A stretch of DNA of 64,000 nt from CBDCWO01 sp965223405 (GTDB lineage Bacteria > Bacteroidota > Bacteroidia > Chitinophagales > Saprospiraceae), in the NCBI GenBank assembly GCA_965223405.1, contig CBDCWO010000006.1:4092001-4156000 (forward strand), in the 5' to 3' direction. Both the position numbers and the translations under genes were made by a program. Of this stretch, positions 54,684-63,386 are shown piece by piece. Under the pieces are notes generated by a model that had not been told where the DNA came from, did not search any database, and worked only from the letters and a program-made list of their open reading frames with translations. Positions within the stretch are counted from its first letter, which is position 1; the number at the start of each line of letters is the position of its first letter.

Positions 54684-55892
54684 ATGAGTGATAGAAATTC
54701 CATTGTATCTCACACGAAATCTGAAATAGACTTTTCGAATACGGAAATTGCATTCTCAAGCAAAAGTGACCGTCATCTTAAATTTACGACCAATCTGTTT
54801 AAGCTTATGAACAGTCCGACTTTGGTCAATATTGGGACCAGAGCCAGTATGTGGTCTTTGAAGTTGCATTTGCCATTGGTCAAATCTTTGATACGCAATA
54901 CAATATTTAAGCAATTCTGCGGGGGTATTGATTTGATGGATACGCAAAAGACGGTAGATGAATTACAAAAATTTAGGGTATTGACCATTTTGGACTATGG
55001 AGCGGAAGGACTTAGCGAAGAAAAGGACCTTGATGAGACGAAAAAAGAATTTCTTCGAGCAATTGCATTCGCAGCTTCAAACAGCAGTGTCCCGGTTGTA
55101 AGTATTAAGATTACAGGGATTGCGAGTAATGATCTCTTGATGAAAGCTCAACGGGAGCAACCTTTAAATGAAAAGCAGCGCATTGCATTAGCCAGAGTTG
55201 AAGACAGGTTAGATGAAATTTGCCGTAAAGCATCCGAACTGGATGTGGGAGTATTTGTCGATGCCGAACAGAGTTGGATGCAAACCACTATCGACCGTTT
55301 GGTAGTAAAAATGATGGAAAAATATAACCGGAACAAAGCGATTGTCTACAACACTTACCAAATGTACCGTCATGATCATTTGGCACTGCTGCAACATACC
55401 TATGAAGAAGCCAAGGCCAAAGGGTATCTATTGGGAGCAAAAATAGTACGGGGTGCTTACATGAATAGGGAAAGGCAATTGGCCAAAGAAAAAGGGTATC
55501 CATCTCCGATACATAAGAATAAAGTGGCAACTGACCGTGATTATAATGCAGCCATAAAGTTTCTCGTAGATCATTATGAAGACATTGCCTCTTGCAACGC
55601 CAGTCACAACTTGAAAAGTAATCAGTTAATGGCGGAGTTAATTGCTAACAAAAACATCCATCGCAATCATCCTCATTTAAACTTTTGTCAGTTGTATGGC
55701 ATGAGTGATAACATCACTTTTAACTTGGCTGCGGCGGGATACAATGTAGCTAAGTATGTAATATATGGTCCGGTTGAAAAAGTTATTCATTACTTGATGC
55801 GACGCGCCCAGGAAAATACTTCGGTTACCGGTGATATGAGCCGAGAACTCGCATTGCTTTCTAAGGAAATGAAGCGGAGAAAACAATCGTAA
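54684..55892 (+). CDS. putA: Proline dehydrogenase
   Basis: 402 residues, single-domain ProDH as in most Bacteroidota (the P5C dehydrogenase is a separate gene, not in this window). FAD TIM-barrel motifs: LLGAKIVRGAYMNRERQLA (the K-x-V-R-G-A-Y motif, at about residue 255), ATHN-type segment as NASHNLKSNQL, and the C-terminal YVIYGPVEKVIHYLMRRAQEN (usual Y-x-P-x-x-x-x-x-x-Y-L-x-R-R). It oxidises proline to pyrroline-5-carboxylate at the inner membrane. Fits peptide and amino acid use along with the POT transporter elsewhere in the window. The symbol follows usage for the ProDH part only. Confidence 0.9.
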   Translation: MSDRNSIVSHTKSEIDFSNTEIAFSSKSDRHLKFTTNLFKLMNSPTLVNIGTRASMWSLKLHLPLVKSLIRNTIFKQFCGGIDLMDTQKTVDELQKFRVLTILDYGAEGLSEEKDLDETKKEFLRAIAFAASNSSVPVVSIKITGIASNDLLMKAQREQPLNEKQRIALARVEDRLDEICRKASELDVGVFVDAEQSWMQTTIDRLVVKMMEKYNRNKAIVYNTYQMYRHDHLALLQHTYEEAKAKGYLLGAKIVRGAYMNRERQLAKEKGYPSPIHKNKVATDRDYNAAIKFLVDHYEDIASCNASHNLKSNQLMAELIANKNIHRNHPHLNFCQLYGMSDNITFNLAAAGYNVAKYVIYGPVEKVIHYLMRRAQENTSVTGDMSRELALLSKEMKRRKQS

Positions 55893-56004
55893 ATGAGTTA
55901 TTTGCCCGTGTCGATCTTGATCGACGGATATCATGTCTCCCAATATATTACTAAATTGTCAGAACTGGTTATAGCATAATTCTTATCGCATTCAAAATAT
56001 ATGT

Positions 56005-57462
56005 ATGTCTAACTTATTAATAATCAAGCTAAAGAGGAACCTTGCTTTATCCTCAAAGCTATTGATCCTTTTTTTAATCACAATTTTGCCTTCTTCGTAC
56101 AGTCAGAATATTTGGGCCGACCAGGTTTCGTCCACGTTTGCCGATTATCAGGAGTCAAATATTAAAGACCGTAGAGTAAAACATCATGATTTGATGCCGC
56201 TGATATCCAAATTGAAAGAACATGCAAAAATTAATGTTTCGGAAATTGGCCAATCCGTAGAAGGTCGCGAAATATATTTGGTTAAGACAGGTGTCGGACC
56301 AACCACCGTACTTCTTTGGTCACAAATGCATGGTGATGAGCCAACTGCAACTATGGCCATATTTGATTTCTTAAATTTTTTGGTTGACGATGATCAGTTC
56401 AACAAGATAAGAGAAAGTATATTTAAGAACCTTACACTTTACTTTGTTCCGATGCTCAATCCGGATGGTGCGGAGCGATTTATGAGGCGAAATGCCTATC
56501 ACATTGATATTAACCGGGATGCCCTGCGGTTACAATCCCCTGAAGCACAAATTTTGAAGAATATCAGAGACTCCCTAAAACCACAATATGGTTTTAATCT
56601 GCATGACCAAAACCGCTACACCTCAGCTGGAGTCAGCCAAAATCAAGCTACTTTTTCGTTTCTAGCTCCAGCTTATAATTGGGAAAAAGAGGTCAATGAC
56701 CAAAGGGCTGAGGCCATGCAATTAATATCAGTATTTAATCAATATTTGCAAAAGAGAATTCCCGGTAAAGTGGGTAGATATGATGACACTTTTGAACCCC
56801 GGGCGTTTGGCGACAACATCCAAAAGTGGGGTACTTGTACCATACTGATAGAGTGTGGAGGTTATCCGGGTGATCGGGAAAAACAAACCATTCGCAAACT
56901 TCATTTTGATTTGTTTTTGGTGATGGCCCAATCTTTAATCAATCAATCCTATCAAAAACTACCCATACGGTCCTATTTTAAGATACCGATGAACCGCAGA
57001 TATCTGTACGACCTGGTTGTTCGTAAACTGATTTGTAAAACCCAATACGGTGAGATTTTGTTGGATTTGGCATTTAATCAGCACGAGCGCCAGGATGATC
57101 GAGCCAAAAATTTTAAATTGAGTGGGACCTTGGTTGACCTTGGAGATCTTTCCACTTATTTTGGATATGAAGAATTTAATGCTCAGGGGTATCAAGCCAT
57201 TCCGGCTAAGGTGGTCCCAGAGCCCGCCATGAAGAGAGATCATTATAAGTCACTTGATGAACAGGCGTTGATAGACCAGGGGTATTTGTATATCCGGGTC
57301 GCTTCACCCGCTATTGGTGACACATTTAAATTATTAAAGCCAATACCACTTGCTTCGAATCCGGTAAGTAACTTTCACCTGGGTACGAATCCGGACTTAA
57401 TATTGATAAAGGAGGGAAAAGTCCGTTATTTGCTTCGTAATGGGAGCCTTGAAAAGTACTGA
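56005..57462 (+). CDS. Secreted M14 family zinc carboxypeptidase
   Basis: 485 residues with an N-terminal hydrophobic stretch (SSKLLILFLITILPSSYSQ), likely a signal peptide. Zinc ligands of the M14 family: WSQMHGDEPTATMA (H-x-x-E, about residue 110) and FNLHDQNR (His, about 197), with FVPMLNPDGAERFMRRNA and INRDALRLQSPEA between them. ILIECGGYPGDRE could carry the catalytic Glu. The C-terminal 180 residues are not recognised. It should remove C-terminal residues from peptides or cell-wall peptides in the periplasm or outside. A separate gene after ProDH (112 bp). Confidence 0.85.
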   Translation: MSNLLIIKLKRNLALSSKLLILFLITILPSSYSQNIWADQVSSTFADYQESNIKDRRVKHHDLMPLISKLKEHAKINVSEIGQSVEGREIYLVKTGVGPTTVLLWSQMHGDEPTATMAIFDFLNFLVDDDQFNKIRESIFKNLTLYFVPMLNPDGAERFMRRNAYHIDINRDALRLQSPEAQILKNIRDSLKPQYGFNLHDQNRYTSAGVSQNQATFSFLAPAYNWEKEVNDQRAEAMQLISVFNQYLQKRIPGKVGRYDDTFEPRAFGDNIQKWGTCTILIECGGYPGDREKQTIRKLHFDLFLVMAQSLINQSYQKLPIRSYFKIPMNRRYLYDLVVRKLICKTQYGEILLDLAFNQHERQDDRAKNFKLSGTLVDLGDLSTYFGYEEFNAQGYQAIPAKVVPEPAMKRDHYKSLDEQALIDQGYLYIRVASPAIGDTFKLLKPIPLASNPVSNFHLGTNPDLILIKEGKVRYLLRNGSLEKY

Positions 57463-57829
57463 CGACTTCGGAATGTAGGTAGTTTGGTTGTAGAAGAAAG
57501 ATCCGCTTTCTCCTCAAACAAAAAAAGGAACGTCATCCCGAACCCACCTCTGGCGGGCAGGATTTGCTGCCTCCACCAATCTCCATCGAAATTCGAAATT
57601 TGTAATTTTTTCCCCTGCCCCATGCTCCCAGCTCCATGCTCCCAGCCCCCTGGTTTCAAGGGTATCTGGGGTGTCCAGGGTTATAATTTCTTCGTCAATC
57701 CTGGCATATTGAAACTAGGGTGTCGAAGGTGTCGAGGTATCTGGGGTATCAAGGGCCAAAATTCTTTTGTCAATCCTGGCATATCTTGAAAATCCTTTAA
57801 ATCTTGTTCTAAATGACCTCTTAGCTCTT
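57463..57829. other. Repeat-bearing intergenic region, 367 bp
   Basis: The 3-prime end spacer of two convergent genes. It contains GC-rich, repetitive DNA unlike its surroundings: CCATGCTCCCAGC twice 14 bp apart (57620, 57634) and a 75-bp-spaced pair of about 49 bp (57661 and 57736). A 101-codon frame across it (57484-57789) is a by-product of the repeats. Confidence 0.6.
57661..57784. repeat. Two diverged copies of a 49-bp direct repeat, 75-bp spacing
   Basis: Each copy begins GGTATCTGGGGT and ends GTCAATCCTGGCATAT, with about seven to nine differences between (57661-57709 and 57736-57784). Spacing of 75 bp keeps them in the same reading frame, but the changes are mostly non-synonymous. Confidence 0.7.
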
Positions 57830-59296
57830 CTACTCAAACTCCCATTTGTAAAACCAGGGATCTCCGGTCTGTTTTTGGAAATCTTTCATGGTTTCCAACA
57901 TGCCATTTAGAATTTCCGCATAGTTTCGGTCGGTAGAGAGGTTCACCGTTTCCCAAGGATCCTCCTCTATATCGTAAAGTTCAAATTTGGGACGATATAA
58001 AAATTCATTAATTGGTTTTCTACCTAATGACTCCAACCTTCCTTTAAGTACACTTTGCCAGGTTTTCGAAGCATACAAATCTGATGCAAACGGATATTCC
58101 AGACCAGAGGCGATATTCAAAATCAACTTATATCGCTCTCCCCGTACGACACGCATCGGATAATACATGGTAATTTCGTGAAATGTATGAGAAGCAGTCA
58201 CGAATTTTCTTTCCCAATTTTGATTTTCCAACACCGGTCTAAATGAAAGTCCGTGGAAATCGTTAGAGTCAGGAAAGGCTTCTGCATAATCCAGAATCGT
58301 TGGGGTAATATCCAACCAACTGATCATCTCTTCCTTCACTAATCCAGATTTCTGTCCTGGTGCCTTAACCAGGCAGGGAAGTTGCATCCCGGCTTCATAA
58401 AGAGTAGTCTTTGCTCCGGGGAAGGCCATACCATTATCCGAAATGTAGATAATGAGGGTATTATCGTATTTGTCAGTTGATTTGAGAATTTCGATTAGCT
58501 TTCCAACACCCTGATCCAGGCGGGATATCGATTGATAATACTGAGCGATTTCCGCTCTGGTTTCTGGGGTATTGCTCAAAAATGGAGGTACCATAACTTC
58601 ATCAGGATCATATATATCTGGTGATATACCAGGATACCCTTCCAGTCTATTTCCAAACCGGTCGGGAGCATAGGGAAGTTCTTCCGCAAATCCCCCGCCT
58701 CGATGTGGGTCGGAGAAGCAGAAATACAGGAAAAAAGGTCGATTAGAATTTTCTTGGATTAGAGGAGTAGAAACATCAGCCATTTCAATTGGGCTGCGAG
58801 CACTAGCACGTAATACCTGATCGAACTTGTACACTTCTTCAGGTGCCAAATGGTATTTTCCAACCCGGGCTGTGCGATATCCTTTTTGGGATAAGTATAC
58901 CGGCAAGCTTTTAATTCTTCCAAAGGAGCTGAAATGATGAAACGAGTGTTGATGACCATAATGGCCATTACTATGGTTATGCATCCCGGTAAGAATGACC
59001 GAACGACTGGCACTGCAACTGGCGGTAGTGCAAAAAGCCCGATTGAATCGGGTTCCTTCACTAGCTAGTCGGTCCAGATGTGGTGTTTTGATGATCGGAT
59101 TACCATAACAACCCAGTGCATCCTTGCCATGGTCATCGGCAACCATTAATACAATATTAGGAAGTTTGGGACTTGTTTCTTCTCTTATCGGTGCTACTTC
59201 TGTCGCTGGTGATTCTTTTGTCTCCGTAGTTGGATTGCATCCAACCAACATAAATATCACTAAAAATAAAAAATACGAATTCTGCATTGAAGTCAT
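57830..59296 (-). CDS. Sulfatase of the heparan N-sulfatase-like group (lipoprotein)
   Basis: About 488 residues from the ATG at 59296 (an in-frame ATG at 59341 exists but would put 15 residues before the signal). The lipoprotein signal reads NSYFLFLVIFMLVGC-N. The sulfatase active site is ASCSASRSVILTG (C-x-A-x-R, the Cys to formylglycine), with MVADDHGKDALGCYGNP as metal motif. NGHYGHQHSFHHFSSF, SLPVYLSQKGYRTARVGKYHL and RPFFLYFCFSDPHRGGG follow the order of human N-sulfoglucosamine sulfohydrolase (family S1_8). A role in removing N-sulfate or other sulfate from glycans outside the cell is therefore likely but not proved. It lies next to xylose genes, transcribed away from xylB. Confidence 0.88.
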   Translation of the reverse strand: MTSMQNSYFLFLVIFMLVGCNPTTETKESPATEVAPIREETSPKLPNIVLMVADDHGKDALGCYGNPIIKTPHLDRLASEGTRFNRAFCTTASCSASRSVILTGMHNHSNGHYGHQHSFHHFSSFGRIKSLPVYLSQKGYRTARVGKYHLAPEEVYKFDQVLRASARSPIEMADVSTPLIQENSNRPFFLYFCFSDPHRGGGFAEELPYAPDRFGNRLEGYPGISPDIYDPDEVMVPPFLSNTPETRAEIAQYYQSISRLDQGVGKLIEILKSTDKYDNTLIIYISDNGMAFPGAKTTLYEAGMQLPCLVKAPGQKSGLVKEEMISWLDITPTILDYAEAFPDSNDFHGLSFRPVLENQNWERKFVTASHTFHEITMYYPMRVVRGERYKLILNIASGLEYPFASDLYASKTWQSVLKGRLESLGRKPINEFLYRPKFELYDIEEDPWETVNLSTDRNYAEILNGMLETMKDFQKQTGDPWFYKWEFE

Positions 59297-59588
59297 TTTA
59301 ATGTATTTGCCGGTGATGAAGGATTGTATATCAATGGACATCCTAAAATAAATGTAAGAAATGGAAAATCAAGTAAAATTGCAACTGGACTAAAAATAGT
59401 TACATTTTTTGTCAAGACACTCACCCTGTGGTAAGATATACCCAATGCTTACAAACCTGATCTTAGGAATGAACATGATTTGGAAGAAAAGCCTATTTTA
59501 ATGGCTATCTCTTTTGAAAAAGTAGGATATATAAACCCCTTTACCTTATCTTGGCACCAATTAATAACTTCAGATCCATACCTCTTTT

Positions 59589-61091
59589 ATGAACCGGTAT
59601 CTCTTAGGATATGACATAGGGAGTTCGTCGGTAAAAATTGCCTTGGTTGATGCAAATACCAAGTCAAAAGTAGGTATTGTCCATACTCCTTCCACATCGA
59701 TGAAAATGATTGCCCACCATCCGGGATGGGCAGAGCAGCATCCGGAGGATTGGTGGAAATATGTGGTAGAAGGGACCAACAAAATTCTAAAAGAAACCCA
59801 GGTCCCTCCCGGTAACATTGCAGGGATTGGTATTTCTTATCAAATGCACGGGATGGTATTGTTAGATCAGCACCAAAAGGTCTTAAGACCGGCAATCATC
59901 TGGTGTGACAGCAGGGCCACGGAATTGGGACATAACGCGCAACAGGTGCTGGGAAAAGAATATTGCCTGGACCATTATTTGAATACTCCGGGTAACTTTA
60001 CTGCTTCGAAATTGAAATGGGTCATTGACAATGAACCTCAAATTTATGAAAAGGTCAGATGGCTGATGTGGCCTGGAGATTATATTGCCATGAAATTAAC
60101 CGGAGAGGTTAACACCACAGCATCAGCGTTATCCGAAGGTATCTTGTGGGATTACCGGGATCATACACCGGCTCAGCGATTGATGGATTATTACGGTATC
60201 CGTCCCAGGATACTGCCCGACCGGGTTCCTGAAGTGGGACTACAAGGAGCTCTTTCCAATTCTGCATCAGCTGAATTGGGAATACCTTCCGGGATACCCC
60301 TTGGATATCGATCTGGTGATCAACCCAATAATGCGATGTCTCTGAATGTATTGGATCCGGGAGAAGTTGCGGCCACTGCTGGAACTTCAGGTGTGGTTTA
60401 TGCCGTCACGGACCAATTGATATCTGATCCATTTCAACGAATCAACAGTTTCGTGCATGTCAATCACCTTGCAGGCCAGAAAAATCGCATAGGTATTTTA
60501 CTATGCATTAATGGTGCAGGGATTATGCATAATTGGCTAAAATCTCAAATAGGCCAAGAGCTTGACACATTTTCTGATTTTGAGAAACGGGCGGCAAGAA
60601 TAACCATTGGTTCTGATGGATTGGTGACTTTACCTTTTGGCAATGGCGCCGAACGAATGTTACAAAATCAGAACCCAGGAGCAACTCTGGTCGGAATCCA
60701 ATTGAATAGACACACCCGGGATCACCTATTCCGATCCGGTTTGGAAGGTGTTGCCTTTTCGTTTGCGTATGGACTGGAATTGTTGAATGAAATGGGAATT
60801 GATACTCATTTGATCAAAGCAGGAAACGACAATATGTTTCAATCTGCAATCTTTAGTCAGTCCATATCCAATGCCACCGGTAGTGAAATCGAAATTGTGG
60901 ATACTACAGGTGCTTTAGGTGCGGCTTTGGCATCTGGGGTATCAGCTGGACTCTATGCGGATCTACGCACCGCAATGAGAGCCGACAAAAAAGTAACTTC
61001 TTGGAATCCAAATGATCAAAAAGAGGAGACCCGGGCAGCCTATGAACACTGGAAAAAAACCTTGATTCATCACCTTAACAAGTTAAAATAG
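59589..61091 (+). CDS. xylB: Xylulokinase (FGGY family)
   Basis: 500 residues, normal length. FGGY motifs: LLGYDIGSSSVKIALVD (phosphate loop), GMVLLDQHQKVLRPAIIWCDSRA (xylulose contact), TAGTSGVVYAV and GAGIMHNWLKSQ, and DTTGALGAALASGVSAGLY near the C-terminus. It phosphorylates D-xylulose to xylulose 5-phosphate. The stop is 5 bp before the xylA start, so one operon, in the order xylB-xylA. Confidence 0.93.
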   Translation: MNRYLLGYDIGSSSVKIALVDANTKSKVGIVHTPSTSMKMIAHHPGWAEQHPEDWWKYVVEGTNKILKETQVPPGNIAGIGISYQMHGMVLLDQHQKVLRPAIIWCDSRATELGHNAQQVLGKEYCLDHYLNTPGNFTASKLKWVIDNEPQIYEKVRWLMWPGDYIAMKLTGEVNTTASALSEGILWDYRDHTPAQRLMDYYGIRPRILPDRVPEVGLQGALSNSASAELGIPSGIPLGYRSGDQPNNAMSLNVLDPGEVAATAGTSGVVYAVTDQLISDPFQRINSFVHVNHLAGQKNRIGILLCINGAGIMHNWLKSQIGQELDTFSDFEKRAARITIGSDGLVTLPFGNGAERMLQNQNPGATLVGIQLNRHTRDHLFRSGLEGVAFSFAYGLELLNEMGIDTHLIKAGNDNMFQSAIFSQSISNATGSEIEIVDTTGALGAALASGVSAGLYADLRTAMRADKKVTSWNPNDQKEETRAAYEHWKKTLIHHLNKLK

Positions 61092-61096
61092 TCAAA

Positions 61097-62425
61097 ATGA
61101 ACATCGTAAGCGGAGATCAAATCTATTTTCCCAATATCGGAGAGATTAAATATGAAGGAACAAAATCCGATAATCCTTTGGCCTTTAAATGGTATAACCC
61201 GGATCAAATGATTCAAGGAAAAAGGATGGAGGATTACTTTAAATTCGCCGTAGCTTACTGGCACTCCTTCTGTGGCAATGGCAGTGATCCTTTTGGATTA
61301 CCTACCCGACCTATGCCATGGTTGAATAATCCGGATCCGATTCGTCAAGCTAAAGATAAAATGGATGCGGCATTCGAGTTTATCACCAAGATGGGGATTC
61401 CCTATTATTGTTTTCACGATGTGGATATCGTGGCAGAAGGAGATTCATTAGCCGAATTTGAAAGAAGACTGAATATTATATCGGATTATGCTTTGGAAAA
61501 GCAAAAAGCTTCAGGTGTAAAGTTATTATGGGGTACTGCAAATTTGTTTTCACACCCTCGATATATGAATGGGGCAGCTACCAATCCCAACTTTAATGTG
61601 CTTGCTTTTGCGGGAGCTCAGATCAAAAATGCCCTGGATGTGACTATCAAGTTGGGTGGGGAGAATTATGTGTTTTGGGGAGGAAGAGAAGGATACCTTT
61701 CCCTCCTGAATACCAATATGAAACAAGAGTTGGATAATTTGGCGATGTTTTTACATATGGCTAAAAACTATGGTCGAAATCAGGGATTTGCTGGTAATTT
61801 TTTGATTGAACCCAAGCCTGCCGAACCCAGTAAACATCAGTATGATTTTGATGCCGCAACCACCCTTGGTTTTTTACAAGAAAATGACCTGCTCGATGAC
61901 TTTAAGTTAAATATCGAGGTCAACCATGCTACCCTGGCCCAGCATACCTTTCAGCATGAACTGCAAGTGGCTGCCGATGCAGGAGCATTAGGAAGTATTG
62001 ATGCCAATCGCGGAGATTATCAAAATGGATGGGACACCGATCAATTTCCCAATAATGTATATGAATTGATAGAAGCTTGTCTGGTCATCCTGACCAGTGA
62101 TGGACTTCAGGGGGGAGGTATTAATTTTGATGCCAAAATCCGACGCAACTCCACTGATCTGGAGGATTTGTTTTTAGCCCATATCGGAGGAATGGACACC
62201 TTTGCGCGTGCTATAATTACTGCGGATAAAATATTAGAAGATTCGAATTATTTGGAATTACGTCAAGAGCGCTACGCCAGTTTTGGTAAAGGTAAAGGCA
62301 AAGAATTCTGTAAGGGTTTGCTCACAATGGAAGATCTACATACCTATGCACATCAACATGGCGAACCCAAACAGATTAGTGGCAAACAAGAGTTATTTGA
62401 AAACATTATTAATCAGTATTTGTAG
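61097..62425 (+). CDS. xylA: Xylose isomerase
   Basis: 442 residues, group II length. Active-site blocks: YWHSFCGNGSDPFG, YYCFHDVDIV (catalytic His), WGGREGYLSLLNT, LIEPKPAEPSKHQYDFDAAT (metal Glu/Asp), LNIEVNHATLAQHTFQHEL and GSIDANRGDYQNGWDTDQFP. Interconverts D-xylose and D-xylulose. Last gene of the xylBA operon. No xylose transporter or XylR-like regulator is within the window. A tandem-repeat block starts about 8 bp after the stop. Confidence 0.96.
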   Translation: MNIVSGDQIYFPNIGEIKYEGTKSDNPLAFKWYNPDQMIQGKRMEDYFKFAVAYWHSFCGNGSDPFGLPTRPMPWLNNPDPIRQAKDKMDAAFEFITKMGIPYYCFHDVDIVAEGDSLAEFERRLNIISDYALEKQKASGVKLLWGTANLFSHPRYMNGAATNPNFNVLAFAGAQIKNALDVTIKLGGENYVFWGGREGYLSLLNTNMKQELDNLAMFLHMAKNYGRNQGFAGNFLIEPKPAEPSKHQYDFDAATTLGFLQENDLLDDFKLNIEVNHATLAQHTFQHELQVAADAGALGSIDANRGDYQNGWDTDQFPNNVYELIEACLVILTSDGLQGGGINFDAKIRRNSTDLEDLFLAHIGGMDTFARAIITADKILEDSNYLELRQERYASFGKGKGKEFCKGLLTMEDLHTYAHQHGEPKQISGKQELFENIINQYL

Positions 62426-62801
62426 ATAACAATTGACAAGTGACAATTGGAAATCTGCAATTTGCAATTTGCAATTTGCAATATTATCCCTGGAATTGAA
62501 AAGTTGTTATTGACAAGTGACAATTGGAAATCTGCAATTGGCAATTTGTAATTTGCAATATTATCCCTGGAATTGACAAGTGACAATTGGAAATCTGCAA
62601 TCGTCAATTTGTAATTTGAAATATTATCCCTGGAATTGACAAGTTGTTATTGACAAATGACAATTTGCAATCGGCAATTTGCAATTGGTAATATTTTAAT
62701 ACCCAAGTTTAAATACTTACTAATCAATCAGACCCTACTTTTTGGATTGGTATTTTGTTCATAAAGTGAATTTTCCTAATTTCATTTGTGAGACAGTTTA
62801 C
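62426..62801. other. Intergenic region with tandem repeats
   Basis: The first 265 bp are a repeat array (see repeat entry); the remaining 110 bp lead into the sigma factor gene. TTTGGATTGGTATTTTGTTC at 62740-62760 is AT-rich but holds no clean promoter. No gene recognised. Confidence 0.5.
62433..62694. repeat. Four tandem units with alternating 77/63/77-bp spacing
   Basis: Units beginning TTGACAA(G/A)TGACAATT start at 62433, 62510, 62573 and 62650. Each carries AATCTGCAA-like text, several GCAATTT or similar heptamers and (first three) ATATTATCCCTGGAA. The first and third are followed by TTGTTA before the next unit, giving a 140-bp higher-order period. Not a CRISPR: spacers are not unique. 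Confidence 0.85.
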
Positions 62802-63386
62802 ATGAAGAAACGGAAATACACAAATGAGGAGATTCTTGCTGGGATACGTGCAGGTGTTCCGCAAGTACTGAGCTACATTTTTGAACAGGTATTTCCCAAA
62901 CTTGTCTTATGGATTCAGCAGAAAGGAGCAACCAGGGAGGAAGCACAGGATATATTTATGACCTCGATTGAAGCGGTATACAAGAAACTTCTTCAAAGTG
63001 AAATAATACTGGAAAATACACAATTCAACACCTATTTAAGTCAAATTTGTTATAACCAATGGTTAAAAGTTTATCGTAAGAAATCCAGGAAAGTAGAGGT
63101 AACCATAGGTTCACCAGAGGTATTCAGGGGTGACATTACCTTGGAAGAAACCATGTTAAAAAAGGAACGATACAAGCTTTACCTGGAAAAATATGAACAG
63201 TTGGATGAGAATTGTCAAAAACTGCTGGAAATGTTTTTGATCGAAAGGAAGTCCTTACGTGAAATTGCCAACTACTTTGAGTATACCGAGAAATTTGCCA
63301 AGAAGAAAAAATTTCTTTGTAAGGAAAAATTAATTCAGCTGATCAAAGAGGATCCGCGTTTTAAAGAATTTGAGGATGAAGCATAA
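62802..63386 (+). CDS. RNA polymerase sigma factor, sigma-70 family (ECF-like)
   Basis: 194 residues from the ATG at 62802 (MKKRKYTNEEILAGI); a start at 62742 would add 20 residues with no family match. The helical content with EEAQDIFMTSIEAVYKKL (region 2, D-x-x-x-E-x-x-Y) and ENCQKLLEMFLIERKSLREIANYFEYTEKFAKKKKF (region 4, in parts RKSLREIANYFEYT as the helix-turn-helix) is that of a short alternative sigma factor. Region 2 is diverged. It overlaps the next gene by 11 bp, so the two are translationally coupled. Confidence 0.8.
   Translation: MKKRKYTNEEILAGIRAGVPQVLSYIFEQVFPKLVLWIQQKGATREEAQDIFMTSIEAVYKKLLQSEIILENTQFNTYLSQICYNQWLKVYRKKSRKVEVTIGSPEVFRGDITLEETMLKKERYKLYLEKYEQLDENCQKLLEMFLIERKSLREIANYFEYTEKFAKKKKFLCKEKLIQLIKEDPRFKEFEDEA

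Noticed and set aside
57484..57789. 101-codon frame over the repeat island
   Set aside because: The frame is a by-product of the repeats: most changes between copies alter the amino acid, and there is no start signal.
62433..62694. CRISPR array
   Set aside because: The units are similar throughout without unique spacers, and spacing alternates; no cas gene is in the window.
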